This document shows positions 19,538-29,129 of a DNA stretch of 64,000 nucleotides, piece after piece. The notes beneath the pieces are model-generated. The model was not told where the DNA came from and did no database searches. It was given only the letters and a program-made list of their open reading frames with translations. The stretch is taken from assembly GCA_963797475.1 (NCBI GenBank), contig CAWCPR010000001.1, positions 1,488,001-1,552,000 of the forward strand. The letters are read 5' to 3'. Made by a program: the position numbers and the translations under genes. Within the stretch, counting starts at the first letter, position 1. The number at the start of each line of letters is the position of its first letter. Source of the DNA: CAWCPR01 sp963797475 (lineage in GTDB: Bacteria; Chloroflexota; Anaerolineae; Anaerolineales; UBA4823).

Positions 19538-20593
19538 TTAATTGGACACTTCCACCGGCGCTTTCCAACGCAAGAATTCATCCAGATAGCCTTCTTTAAG
19601 CAGCAGTTTGATGTGGTCGATGCGTTTATACTTCGGGCCTTCAAACTCTTCCAACTTGACTCCATATTTCTGGTAAGCCTGATATAACTCTTGGGCGCCT
19701 CGCCTAGCATTCCACTTTGGTTTAAATTCGGGCAGCATTCGCGCTATTTTGCTAAAATCAACCCGGTAAGTTCGTTTATCGGGTTCTGCACCCTGGGCGT
19801 ATTCTAGCCGGCATCCAGGCACAGTTTCTCGCACAATCTCCGAAAGTTCGCTGATGCGATAGTTCTCCTCATTGATCCCCACGTTAAAGGCCTGATTATG
19901 GACTACGTCACGTGGCGCGGTTAATGCAGCCAAAAAGGCTCGCGAGATATCTTCAATGTGGACGATCGGGCGCCAGGGACTGCCGTCGCTCTTGAGATAC
20001 ACCAGACCGGTCGTATAAGCCCAGGCTACTTGATTATTGAGAACGATATCAAAACGGTGGCGCGGCGAAACTCCATAGGCGGTAGCGTTGCGCAGGAAGG
20101 TAGGGCTAAAGTCACCGCTAGCCAGCTCAGCCACGTCTCGTTCCACCATCACTTTGGATTGAGCATAGGGAGTGACAGGATTGAATTCCGCCTCTTCAGT
20201 CAACATGGCATCGCCAGCCGCTCCGTAAGTGCTGCAGGAGGATGAAAAAATAAAACGAGTGACTCCCGCCTGCTTCGCTAAACTGGCGAGGCGAACCGAA
20301 GCTTCGTGGTTGATCTCGTAAGTCAAACCCGGATTCAAATTGCCAAGCGGATCGTTTGATAGGCCCGCAAGATGGATGATAGCATCAAAGCCCTCTACAT
20401 CGCTCAGCTCAATGTCGCGAATATCTTTCCGAACCTCTTTTACTTTTGGCACATCCTCGCCGAAAGTGCAGCGTCGATATAGATCTGAATCAAGCCCTAC
20501 AACGTCGAACCCTTCGGCGATTAACATTGGTGTCATGACCGTGCCAATGTACCCATTATGACCTGTAACTAATACTTTCATTTCTTCCTCCAA
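19538..20593 (-). CDS. NAD-dependent epimerase/dehydratase (extended SDR)
   Basis: This 351-residue extended SDR has the nucleotide-binding motif VTGHNGYIGTVMTPML, substrate-side Ser/Thr in SSSCSTYG and the catalytic pair in TPYAQSKVMVE (YxxxK). LNNQVAWAYTTG and HIEDISRAF are typical of the sugar-nucleotide branch. It leads the island's operon just before the C-methyltransferase, so a 4-ketoreductase or epimerase finishing the branched sugar is the best fit. It lacks the GHTGFKG signature of CDP-glucose 4,6-dehydratase. The start could also be the internal ATG five codons in (EMKVLVTG). Confidence 0.85.
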   Translation of the reverse strand: MEEEMKVLVTGHNGYIGTVMTPMLIAEGFDVVGLDSDLYRRCTFGEDVPKVKEVRKDIRDIELSDVEGFDAIIHLAGLSNDPLGNLNPGLTYEINHEASVRLASLAKQAGVTRFIFSSSCSTYGAAGDAMLTEEAEFNPVTPYAQSKVMVERDVAELASGDFSPTFLRNATAYGVSPRHRFDIVLNNQVAWAYTTGLVYLKSDGSPWRPIVHIEDISRAFLAALTAPRDVVHNQAFNVGINEENYRISELSEIVRETVPGCRLEYAQGAEPDKRTYRVDFSKIARMLPEFKPKWNARRGAQELYQAYQKYGVKLEEFEGPKYKRIDHIKLLLKEGYLDEFLRWKAPVEVSN

Positions 20594-20707
20594 ATAGTGC
20601 CTTATCTGACCATACTAACTTTGCATTTTTGTTCTAATCTTTCTATCGATTATTATTATCTGATCAATTTGGTTTCACAGTCTTCTCCTTCAGGAGAGTG
20701 TTGGCAA

Positions 20708-22501
20708 TCATGGATGCAGGTTACTGCTAATAGGCGTGGTGAAGAGATGGTGATTTAGATCTCTAAATGTAAAAGGCAGATAGAAATTCCGAACGTTCTC
20801 ATACTGGTACAGATAGAGCACAGCCCTGCCTGTGAAAGGTGCAGTAAAATCACGTTTGGCGCTACCTATTACTGTGCCGCTTGGGATGATCTCTCCTGTG
20901 CTGGGATTGAACCATTCAACCGAAAAACTGCCAGGAGTCGCCGACAGATCCACGGTCACTGAACTATCGGGTAGCAAATAAAACGAGCTTATTCTTTTAT
21001 GATCTTGTATGGACATGCCAAGCTTTTCAAGAATGGCTCTTGTCGTACTGCCCGCAGGCAAATAGACCAAAAACTCAGCGCCGCTGGGAGCCGGGTTCGC
21101 CAGACAATAGCCGGTCGAACACAAATCTCCTCGAGGTGTCATCGCCACCAGGTTCATCCGCTCGGCATAACCCAGTATCCACCCCAGGTTGTAGCGAAAG
21201 TTTTCGGCATCATTGTAGCTGGCTCCTCCCCCCTGGTCATCATAATCCGAATAGCCCCCATCCATGATCGCAAAGCCACCAGCACCGCGGGTGAACGCTC
21301 TCCAGGCCCAGTCGGCGCCATCCGTTTCCGTCCACAAAATATGATCTGTATCAATAAGAACCACTTTCGTGCCATCCAGAGAAGGACTATCGTGGTCGTA
21401 CTCTCCATTTCCGGCGTTCGGTGAGATTACATCCGCATCCGATCCAAACAAATAATCGTTATTTCCGTTGCCAGGCGGGTAGAATACACCCTGCAAGATC
21501 GGGTGCTGCTTGGGTTTGCCCTCTTCATAGGTGCGAATATAGGATATAAAATGGTCGACCCAATCTTTCGGCCCATATCCATTTCGCGAATAATCCCCCC
21601 ATGGCTCCATCGCAACTTCCCATATCACATTGTCCAGGTCGTTGAGTGTATCAACCAGGTGCACGACGTACGCTTCTTGATAGGCAGTAATTGCAGGGAT
21701 AATCAGTGTCTCGGTATCCAATCCATTGCCCTGTTCTGTCGGATCGCCGTCGATCCCATTGATATTGTTGCTTGCATTAAATGGATGTCCAATCCAATTG
21801 TCTGTAATCGTATTGCCATCATGTACAGAAAAACGATCAAATAGATCGATCCCAACATAGATCCCGTTTTGACCATAAGCAATCACCCGCTCCCGCAAGC
21901 GGTCGAAGTATGCAGCGTTGAATTGGTCGAGATCAAACTTCGCATCCCCATCCAAAGCAATCCCAGGTCCGGTGCGCTTGTAGATCGTCGGCTGGATATA
22001 CCAATCCTGTCCATCCGACTGGTGCCAGGCTTGCTCCCAAACATGCGCTTTGGTATAGTTCAGACCGTGATCGACCAGGAAACTGACAAAAGCATTGAAA
22101 TCAAATGAGGGCGGTGGATTGGTCCGACCCCCATCTTGCATCCCATTCCAGTAATTCGAGCCAACCAGTAAGATCGCTTTGCCGCTCCCATCCGTCAGAT
22201 ACCTGGGATTTGCCGGATTCACCCGCAATGGACCACTGGCGAAAGTAAAAGGTTCCTGAGAGATACGATAGGTGGTTGTCTTTCCTTGACTGCTGCCTAC
22301 AATTTGATGATACGCTAGGTTTGTCAAACCGGCTGCGCGTGTATTTGATAATACCAGGAATGTACAGAACACACTTAATATCGCTAGCACACTGACGATA
22401 GCTGATAACTTTAATTGAATAATATTCCTGATTCCAGGAAATAATTGAAATTTGTTCGCGTCTGTTCGAGATTTCACCCTATCACTTCGCCTTATTAACA
22501 T
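20708..22501 (-). CDS. Secreted apiosidase-like glycoside hydrolase (second copy)
   Basis: This 597-residue paralogue of the 8179-10455 product has an N-terminal membrane or signal segment (about 33-53, LSAIVSVLAILSVFCTFLVL). The apiosidase-like barrel spans about 80-480 (opening NPRYLTDGSGKAILLVGSNYW, candidate acid in NVIWEVAMEPWGD) and is followed by the collagen-binding-like beta domain (FSVEWFNPSTGEI). It ends soon after a YLPFTFRD motif and lacks the Thr/Pro linker and FnIII domain of its partner. An insertion before the beta domain (ILEKLGMSIQDHKRISSFYL) is also absent there. Residues 96-480 are encoded by a 1154-bp segment almost identical to the first copy, so gene conversion or recent duplication affected only the catalytic core. 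Confidence 0.8.
   Translation of the reverse strand: MLIRRSDRVKSRTDANKFQLFPGIRNIIQLKLSAIVSVLAILSVFCTFLVLSNTRAAGLTNLAYHQIVGSSQGKTTTYRISQEPFTFASGPLRVNPANPRYLTDGSGKAILLVGSNYWNGMQDGGRTNPPPSFDFNAFVSFLVDHGLNYTKAHVWEQAWHQSDGQDWYIQPTIYKRTGPGIALDGDAKFDLDQFNAAYFDRLRERVIAYGQNGIYVGIDLFDRFSVHDGNTITDNWIGHPFNASNNINGIDGDPTEQGNGLDTETLIIPAITAYQEAYVVHLVDTLNDLDNVIWEVAMEPWGDYSRNGYGPKDWVDHFISYIRTYEEGKPKQHPILQGVFYPPGNGNNDYLFGSDADVISPNAGNGEYDHDSPSLDGTKVVLIDTDHILWTETDGADWAWRAFTRGAGGFAIMDGGYSDYDDQGGGASYNDAENFRYNLGWILGYAERMNLVAMTPRGDLCSTGYCLANPAPSGAEFLVYLPAGSTTRAILEKLGMSIQDHKRISSFYLLPDSSVTVDLSATPGSFSVEWFNPSTGEIIPSGTVIGSAKRDFTAPFTGRAVLYLYQYENVRNFYLPFTFRDLNHHLFTTPISSNLHP
21060..22213. repeat. Direct repeat copy B, 1154 bp, inside the second apiosidase-like gene
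   Basis: This is the same-strand partner of 8927-10080. It begins at AAATAGACCAAAAACTC and ends at CTGGGATTTGC in both copies, with only scattered substitutions between. Confidence 0.9.
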
Positions 22502-22560
22502 TTATTCTTTGAACTCGTATGTTTTGATCAATATTGTCCGTTTAGCGATCAACTCTTAAA

Positions 22561-23511
22561 TCATTCAGATGTTTTTCCTGCAATCTTTTGAGTTTTTGGC
22601 TCATGCTTTATGAGAGAGCGAACAAGAATCTTTTGACCGGCAAGCAGAACATCTTTCCCCATTGCCTTGAAGTGTTGGGGGTACAGAACCCAACGAACCA
22701 TTTGCAAATAACAATACGCTTGTTGCGATCGATTTACTGGACCATTTCGAATTGCTCTCAAATATCCAAAAAGATATTGCCACTTTGGTAATAATATCTT
22801 TCCCTCATTGGATGTATCAAACCACAATACTCGATCACGTTCAACTTTCAGCGTACCTTTAGTTGATTGCTCTAGATGCTTCCTCCGGTAAAAAAGCGGC
22901 TCAGGTATCACGTAAAATTGGCCGTGGAGGGCGAGCTCTGCCAGAAAAACCAGGTCGGAAGAAGGGTAGCTTCCATGAAGCGATGTTTTCCGAATTGTGT
23001 CTGCCCGCATTAATCCGTAAAAAAGATTACCAGTCTTCAAATGAAATACGAAATTCCCAAAGCGTTTATGCGGCTCTTGAAGGTCTGTACGGAACGTATA
23101 ATCAAATTCATCTACGACATTCCCTTGGTCGTCAATTATTAAAGACTTTGGGAAACATAAAACGACATCTGTATTCGAATCTAAGATTTCAACGCACCGC
23201 GCCATAAAATTCGGGGCAACAATATCATCGTAACCCATCCATTTAAAATACTTACCGGATGCCAATTTAAACACAAGGTTGTGATTGGGCGCTGCACCCA
23301 GATTTTTCTCATTGCGATGGTAGATGATGCGCGGATCTTCCGCTAAATAGGTCTGGCAGATCTCCTGGGTCCTGTCGGTCGAAGCATTATCCGAGATAAG
23401 TAATTCGAAATCGGTATAGGATTGGGCAAGAATTGAGTTTAGCGCTTGCTCAAGATATTTTTCTCCATTGTATACAGGCAAGCCAATGCTTGCTGTGGGC
23501 TTAACCTTCAT
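22561..23511 (-). CDS. GT2 family glycosyltransferase
   Basis: This 316-residue GT-A fold transferase has ASIGLPVYNGEKYLEQAL at the N-terminus, LLISDNASTDRTQEIC, and the metal-binding acidic motif in WMGYDDIVAP. I use the ATG at 23509-23511, which has AGGGGAG seven bases upstream, rather than the in-frame ATG at 23553, which has none. It is the closest relative of the GT2 pseudogene at 26086-26724, with very high DNA similarity, and also resembles the intact GT2 at 28170-29114. Each of these GT2 genes belongs to a cassette with a pyruvyl transferase. The donor sugar is unknown. Confidence 0.88.
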   Translation of the reverse strand: MKVKPTASIGLPVYNGEKYLEQALNSILAQSYTDFELLISDNASTDRTQEICQTYLAEDPRIIYHRNEKNLGAAPNHNLVFKLASGKYFKWMGYDDIVAPNFMARCVEILDSNTDVVLCFPKSLIIDDQGNVVDEFDYTFRTDLQEPHKRFGNFVFHLKTGNLFYGLMRADTIRKTSLHGSYPSSDLVFLAELALHGQFYVIPEPLFYRRKHLEQSTKGTLKVERDRVLWFDTSNEGKILLPKWQYLFGYLRAIRNGPVNRSQQAYCYLQMVRWVLYPQHFKAMGKDVLLAGQKILVRSLIKHEPKTQKIAGKTSE

Positions 23512-23809
23512 TACTTTGCTCCCCTGATATGATCTGATTTGGGTCTCCCCCATTATAGTTCGGAGCAGACCGATGTGTATTCTACCCCTATTCCTAAACC
23601 TCAGAAAGCGCTACTGGCTTTACCAACGAGTTCGATGATCGGGGCTTATCTACGAACTTCATTAATCACAACAATTATTTTAGCTATCAAAGCGGTCGGA
23701 TCAACCTTTAAATGTCTGAGAAACCACCTACGACAAACAGCCCTTTTCAGGATAGTAAATTGTTTTGCCAGAAAGCTTGGTCTGGTCTATAAACATGTTG
23801 TAACCTCTC

Positions 23810-24481
23810 TCATCTATTTAGAGAGTCGGTCTCTTTTTTAGAGCATATCAAAAAATATTCAATAGCCATTAATGGACTAATAAAAGGTATGTATGCATTT
23901 ATATTCATTTGAATATTCCATACCATTCTTCTCGTGGACACATGGCATTTTCGATTATGCGAGGAAGCGAAAAATTTGTCAATATGAAATATGGCTTCCA
24001 AATCCTTCTTTAATCTATCTATGGTCTGTATATTATTCCAAGGTTGGTCTGGATTCCAATCGCGATGTTGAATATTGCTATAGGTCATAATAAACTTTCC
24101 ACCGTCTTTTAATATTTCGTTTATCTCAATAAATTTTTGACTTTGTGAATTTCCCATATATTCAAAAAAACCCATCGCAACTACGAAGTCAAAGTTCTTG
24201 TCACCGAACTTTATGGTGTTTTCAAGGACATCCAGTTCAAGAAAATTTGGTGAAGGATTTTGAATGGCGATATCTATTCCATAATAGTTAATATTTTTGG
24301 GTAGCAAAGTTGCTAACGTGCCCGGTCCACAGCCGAGATCCAGTAGATCACAATTATTCCCCCGTGATAAAGAATTTATAATCCTTGCACATTTATAAAG
24401 TCTAAAATGAGGCTTGGAAAAAGACAAGTTTTCATTAATCCAATAATCCTTTTTATAAAACTTATCAACCACATTACTCAT
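23810..24481 (-). CDS. Class I SAM-dependent methyltransferase
   Basis: This 223-residue methyltransferase has motif I in LLDLGCGPGTLATLLP (about 45-60), the acidic ligand in YYGIDIA, and FVVAMGFFEYMG as the post-motif region. The N-terminal KKDYWINENLSFSKPHFRLY suggests a membrane-lipid or glycan substrate, but this is not diagnostic. It lies between the first pyruvyl transferase and the first GT2, the only cassette of the three that contains such a gene. Cell-surface sugar methylation is the likely role by context. A 298-bp stretch downstream, before the GT2 ATG, has no gene I recognise. Confidence 0.82.
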   Translation of the reverse strand: MSNVVDKFYKKDYWINENLSFSKPHFRLYKCARIINSLSRGNNCDLLDLGCGPGTLATLLPKNINYYGIDIAIQNPSPNFLELDVLENTIKFGDKNFDFVVAMGFFEYMGNSQSQKFIEINEILKDGGKFIMTYSNIQHRDWNPDQPWNNIQTIDRLKKDLEAIFHIDKFFASSHNRKCHVSTRRMVWNIQMNINAYIPFISPLMAIEYFLICSKKETDSLNR

Positions 24482-24522
24482 GATATTGATCCTTTCTAAA
24501 ACAAATGTGTAAAAAGACGAAA

Positions 24523-25830
24523 TTAACGGGCATTTGACAAATCAACAAGATTATACAAATTTTGGTAAGCCGCTCGCCCCCACTCCACCTGCTGTGCAGC
24601 ACACTCCAACAACATGGGTCTCTTCTTTTCCGCTGATTGCCATGCGTTATCAACCGCAATCAGCAACTTCTCCTTTAGTTTCTCTTCATCGAGGATAATC
24701 ACTTCGCAAGCGTGGTTAAATAAGTCAGCCAAACCTGAAAATTTATTTACATAGGATACAGAATTTGCTAAGCATACGGCAGGTATACCCTGCGCCAAAG
24801 CGAAGAGAGCTGCGTGATATGTTCCAGTGACGACTATCCGACACTGTTGAATGTTATAAATGACTTCCAATGGAGGTTGAAAACTCCACCCATTCATCTT
24901 GATATTTTTATACCCTTCTAGAAGCTGCCCAATATGCTTATCATCTCTTTCGTGTATACTCATTGAAATAGGTATTCCGATTAACTTAGCCCGATATTTT
25001 TGGGCTACCTGTTTTATTACCTCTCCAATCAACTGAATGTGATTATCATTTACCCTTGTGTAAGGCATAACACGAATGCTAACTCCTATGCCAGTGCCCC
25101 ATTTGTCTTGCCGTGCATTATATGCTAATTCGATAGCATCGTCTCCTGTTAAAAACACTTTAGCGGGGTCAACTCCTAGAGAATTCAGTACATTGGGTGT
25201 TTCTAGTTTCTCTCGAGCAAAAATGAGATCCACAGATGGTAAGATAGATTTACCTATCTCTCGTAATTTTGGCTCATCAATTGGACCTATAACTGGACTC
25301 ACTATCGCTGTCGGTATACCAAGGTTAACCGCTGCTTGTAATCTATAAAGTACTTGAATCGCAGAATCCATAGAAACATCATTAATGGCACAACCAGTTG
25401 CAATAAACAAATCTGTGCCCAGGATCATTTTAGAAAAGGCCGCTATATTTTCCGAAATCAGAACACCATTAGCATTGGCCATTTCATCATTTTTCTGATG
25501 ACTAGAGCTTGCCCGGAATCTGGTTTGTAATCCTGGTCGATTGAGCCATATTTTTTCCCGCATCTCGAACAAAAAACGCCAGAAGGATTTCGGTATGAGC
25601 TGCAATATCCTTCTTCCCAAAACCCGATTCTTCGATATGCCATGATACCCATTTGGGGTTATCGGATTTGAATTTGGGATATAGATTTTTAATAAATTTG
25701 ATCCATAAGTGATTACATCGAGTGATGCTTCGGGCCAAAACTGTTTTAAACGACTAGCCAAAACTTGGAGTTTGGCAGTATTTCCTATATTTCGCATATC
25801 ATATATGCCTTGATCTAAAAGGATGCGCAT
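24523..25830 (-). CDS. Polysaccharide pyruvyl transferase family protein (cassette 1)
   Basis: This 435-residue protein of the CsaB/PssM-type family transfers pyruvate from PEP onto sugar residues as ketals. It opens MRILLDQGIYDMRNIGNTA and has the mid-region TGDDAIELAYNAR. The C-terminal half has GTYHAALFALAQGIPAVCLAN (about 350-370), which fits the nucleotide-phosphate-binding lobe of this GT-B-like fold. AGGAGA lies 10 bases before the ATG. It is homologous to 26714-28084 and 29130-30491. A pyruvylation role is from family knowledge; some members may use other substrates. Confidence 0.88.
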   Translation of the reverse strand: MRILLDQGIYDMRNIGNTAKLQVLASRLKQFWPEASLDVITYGSNLLKIYIPNSNPITPNGYHGISKNRVLGRRILQLIPKSFWRFLFEMREKIWLNRPGLQTRFRASSSHQKNDEMANANGVLISENIAAFSKMILGTDLFIATGCAINDVSMDSAIQVLYRLQAAVNLGIPTAIVSPVIGPIDEPKLREIGKSILPSVDLIFAREKLETPNVLNSLGVDPAKVFLTGDDAIELAYNARQDKWGTGIGVSIRVMPYTRVNDNHIQLIGEVIKQVAQKYRAKLIGIPISMSIHERDDKHIGQLLEGYKNIKMNGWSFQPPLEVIYNIQQCRIVVTGTYHAALFALAQGIPAVCLANSVSYVNKFSGLADLFNHACEVIILDEEKLKEKLLIAVDNAWQSAEKKRPMLLECAAQQVEWGRAAYQNLYNLVDLSNAR

Positions 25831-26085
25831 AAATCCTACTTCTCCTAAATCAATCAGAGCTTACCTAACTGAGTAGGGACAGTTAAAATTTTGTGTATGA
25901 ACCTACTCAAATGCAATGAATTGGATTACAAAATTGAGGATTTCTTGAGCAAGAATGACAGCTTTGCATTCCATCCGCCGAAGAATATTCTGAGATCAAT
26001 AAAAAATTCTGAAAGATTGGATAAGTACCGATTAATTGGAGATAGCCACCCCACCAAACTCCCCTGTTATCGGTTAATTCTCAAA

Positions 26086-26724
26086 TTATCCGATCGTCTT
26101 TCTCGATATCTTTCCGGTTTTGGGCTTAAATTTTATCAGTGAACCTACAAATAACTTTCCACCGGCTAGCAACATATCTTTCGCTAACGCCCTTAAGTGT
26201 GGGGGATAGAGGAACCAACGGACCATTTGCAAATAACAATACGCTTGTTGCGATCGATTTAATGGGGCATTTCGAATTGCTTTCAAATATCCAAAAAAAT
26301 ATTGCCACTTCGGCAATAAGATCTTGCCCTATTTAGAAGTATCAAACCACAGCACTCGATCTCGTTCAACTTTTAGTGCACCCTTATTCAATTTTAAGAT
26401 TTCAAAACATCTTGCCATAAAATCGGGAGCAATGATGTCATCGTAGCCTGCCCACTTAAAATACTTACCCGATGCCAAGCCAAATACAAGATTGTGATTT
26501 GGCGCTGCACCCAGGTTTTTCTCATTACGATGATAAATAATACGAGGGTCTTTTGCTACATATGTTTGGCAGATCTCTTGTGTTCTGTCAGTCGAGGCAT
26601 TATCTGAGATGATTAATTCGAAATCGGTATAGGATTGGGCAAGAATTGAGTTTAGTGTTTGCTCAAGATATTTTTCCCCATTATACACAGGCAAGCCGAT
26701 ACTAGCTACAGGCTTAGCCTTCAT
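26086..26724 (-). pseudogene. GT2 glycosyltransferase pseudogene (internal deletion plus nonsense)
   Basis: The first 110 or so residues match the GT2 at 22561-23511 almost exactly (ASIGLPVYNGEKYLEQTL, WAGYDDIIAP). Then about 104 residues are missing in frame: EILKLN runs straight into KGALKVERDRVLWFDTS. A TAG at 26329-26331 replaces the Glu codon of DTSNEGK. The remaining frame continues (LPKWQYFFGYLKAIRN) to the usual C-terminus. It overlaps the 3' end of cassette 2's pyruvyl transferase by 11 bases. The lost part includes the region around SDLVFLAEL, so the product would not be active. Confidence 0.93.
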
Positions 26725-28084
26725 AACTATGCTCCACTAAATTCTCTAGGGATTTATCCTTCAATTCAAACATTTTATAGAGCTGTTGATAGGCTGTATT
26801 CCCCAGTTCGATCTGGTGTAAAGCTGCTTCTAACAATTTAGGTCTGACCTCTTCAGCCGACTGCCAGGTAGCATCAATTGCCGAAGAAAGTTGCTTTTGC
26901 CATGTCTTTTCTTTCATGGAAATGACAACACATCCCGGATTAAACATATCGGCAAGACCATAGAACTTATTACCGTATAATTCGGATTTAGCCAGGCAAA
27001 TACAAGGAATACCTTGTGCTAATGCAAAAACCGCTGCGTGAAAGGTGGTTGTTACAACCAGACGACAGCGTTGTGTATCCTTTATTAAGTCTTTTGGCGT
27101 AGGAAATTTCGAATGGCTTATCCAACTTTTCTCATATCCGGAGATAAGTCCCCGAATAAATAGGTCATCCCTTTCATGAATACTTCTCGATATTGGCAGC
27201 CCGATCAATTGTGATCTATATTTTAGAGCAGCCTGTTTTAAAACTGATCCAAGAATTTGGGTCTCCTCGACAATAACCTTTGTAGAGGGCATAACGCGTA
27301 CACTGACCCCTATACCGGAACCCCAAGAAGAGCTGCGGGCTCTATAAACCAGTTCGATTGCATCGTCACCTGTGATATAAACCCTTGTTGGGTCGACGCC
27401 CAGGGTCTTGAGTAAGTTCGGACCTTCTAGCCTTTCACGAACAAAAATAAGATCGACCTTAGGAAGAATGGACTTTGCTTTGGCACGCATCTCGAAATCA
27501 TTTAGAGGACCGATACCTTGTCCTACCATTGCTGTTGGAATACCCAGTTGAATAGCTGCTTCCAAACAATTCATCACCCCAAGGCCTGAATCTCTCGCAT
27601 GATCCGTAATATACTGGCTTCCAGTCGCCACGAACAAATCATATCCAGTAACGGTATTGCTGTAGTTGATTCTGTCGATAACGGATTCATCCTCCATATC
27701 ATTGCTTTCGTGATTTGTACCAGGTTTTGTTTCACCTGCTGGCAACCTTGATTTTAGCAAAGCGCCTATTGAACCCAAATTTAATGTTCGCCAGCGATGC
27801 CATAGTTCTTCACGTATCTCCAGTACTCCTTGCCAAACAATAGCGGGTATAAGCCTATGCATTCTTTCAAACCGACCAGAATTTTCAGACCAGGCATGTA
27901 GTCCATCTGGACTGACAGGGTGTGCTTCTGGAAAGTACAACTTCATTAGATGTGGAGCAAATGTAGTAATTCCAATTGACGCATCGGGCCACAACTTCTT
28001 AATACGTTCTACGGCGCCTTGAAGCAATGCATTTTGACCGGCATTCCGCATATCGAAAATGCCTTGATCTAGAAGAATTCGCAT
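26714..28084 (-). CDS. Polysaccharide pyruvyl transferase family protein (cassette 2)
   Basis: This 456-residue homologue of the cassette 1 and 3 enzymes has MRILLDQGIFDMRNAGQNA at the start, TGDDAIELVYRAR in the middle and TTFHAAVFALAQGIPCICLAK in the C-terminal lobe. A 20-30 residue segment near 125-150 (KPGTNHESNDMEDES) is longer than in cassette 1. It likely adds a pyruvate ketal to a repeat-unit sugar, perhaps a different sugar or position from the other two. Its partner GT2 directly downstream is a pseudogene, so this transferase may have lost its substrate or work with another GT2. Confidence 0.87.
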   Translation of the reverse strand: MRILLDQGIFDMRNAGQNALLQGAVERIKKLWPDASIGITTFAPHLMKLYFPEAHPVSPDGLHAWSENSGRFERMHRLIPAIVWQGVLEIREELWHRWRTLNLGSIGALLKSRLPAGETKPGTNHESNDMEDESVIDRINYSNTVTGYDLFVATGSQYITDHARDSGLGVMNCLEAAIQLGIPTAMVGQGIGPLNDFEMRAKAKSILPKVDLIFVRERLEGPNLLKTLGVDPTRVYITGDDAIELVYRARSSSWGSGIGVSVRVMPSTKVIVEETQILGSVLKQAALKYRSQLIGLPISRSIHERDDLFIRGLISGYEKSWISHSKFPTPKDLIKDTQRCRLVVTTTFHAAVFALAQGIPCICLAKSELYGNKFYGLADMFNPGCVVISMKEKTWQKQLSSAIDATWQSAEEVRPKLLEAALHQIELGNTAYQQLYKMFELKDKSLENLVEHSYEG

Positions 28085-28169
28085 TATTTACACCTTTTGA
28101 GAGGATCCAGAACAATAATAATCCACGAAGTGTGTGAACTAATATTCCGCATGATTCCTTTAACCAAAT

Positions 28170-29114
28170 TCATAATTTGTTAAGCGTATGAGTCTTCTCT
28201 CGAGGCTTAGACAAAATGCCAGCTACATATTTTTGTCCGGCGAGAAGTAAATCTTTAGCTAATGCTCGAAAATGGTCTGGTTTAAAGAACCACCGCATCA
28301 TCTGTAAATTGCAGAAAAACTTTTCGTATCCATTAATTGGTCCATTCTTTATGGCTTTCAAGAAACCCATTAATAATAGCCACTTAGGCAGAGTTATTCT
28401 TCCTTCATTGGATGTATCGAAAAATACGACACGATTCCGTTCAATACTCAAGTCCCCTTTCGTTGACTGGTCGGGATGATTTCTAGGGGAAAAAAGATAT
28501 TCAGGCAATTCGTAGAAACGGCCATATAGGGCCAGCTCAGCCAAAAACACCAAGTCTGAGGAAGGATAACTTCCGTGTAGCGCGGTTTTCGAAATGATGT
28601 TTGCACGTATCAGGCCGGAAACTTGATAGCACTTATCCGGGTTTAGCGCAAACTCTTTAAACCGAATATGGGGTTCGGGAGAGGCGGCTTTAACTTTGTA
28701 GACATAATCCCCCAAAATTTTTCCATTTTCATCAATCACTCGGGACAAAGGACAACATAAAACGATATCAGGATTTCGATCGAGTACATCTACACACTTC
28801 ATTAGAAAATCGGGCGCAATAATGTCATCATAATCTGCCCATTTAAAATACTCGCTTGAGGATAATTCGAAAGCCAGATTGTAGTTCGGAGCTGCTCCAA
28901 GATTTATAGGATTACGGTGGTAATAGATACGTTGATCTTTTTCAACGTACACCTGACATATCTCCGCCGTTCTATCCGTTGATGCATTATCCGAGATGAT
29001 GAGCTCGAAATCTGAGTAAGTCTGCGCCAGTATTGAATTTAATGCTGCTTCGAGATATTTCTCCCCATTGAAGACTGGCATACCAACACTAACTCGATGG
29101 TATTCTCTAACCAT
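28170..29114 (-). CDS. GT2 family glycosyltransferase (cassette 3)
   Basis: This 314-residue GT-A transferase has VSVGMPVFNGEKYLEAAL, LIISDNASTDRTAEIC and the acidic motif WADYDDIIAPDF. It keeps the full middle region (SYPSSDLVFLAELALYGRF) that the pseudogene copy lacks. It starts 15 bases after the cassette 3 pyruvyl transferase stop, so the pair is translationally linked. No good ribosome site precedes the ATG. It probably adds the sugar that the neighbouring enzyme pyruvylates; this is inference from gene order. Confidence 0.88.
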   Translation of the reverse strand: MVREYHRVSVGMPVFNGEKYLEAALNSILAQTYSDFELIISDNASTDRTAEICQVYVEKDQRIYYHRNPINLGAAPNYNLAFELSSSEYFKWADYDDIIAPDFLMKCVDVLDRNPDIVLCCPLSRVIDENGKILGDYVYKVKAASPEPHIRFKEFALNPDKCYQVSGLIRANIISKTALHGSYPSSDLVFLAELALYGRFYELPEYLFSPRNHPDQSTKGDLSIERNRVVFFDTSNEGRITLPKWLLLMGFLKAIKNGPINGYEKFFCNLQMMRWFFKPDHFRALAKDLLLAGQKYVAGILSKPREKTHTLNKL

Positions 29115-29129
29115 ATTCGTATTTTTTTA

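Noticed and set aside
20682..20698. TCTCC-TTCA-GGAGA hairpin as a terminator after the second hydrolase
   Set aside because: The stem is only five to six base pairs and no T tract follows on the minus strand.
23539..23841. 100-residue plus-strand open frame in the gap before the methyltransferase
   Set aside because: No domain, no ribosome site, and it overlaps both flanking genes in antisense; the gap itself shows no homology I recognise.
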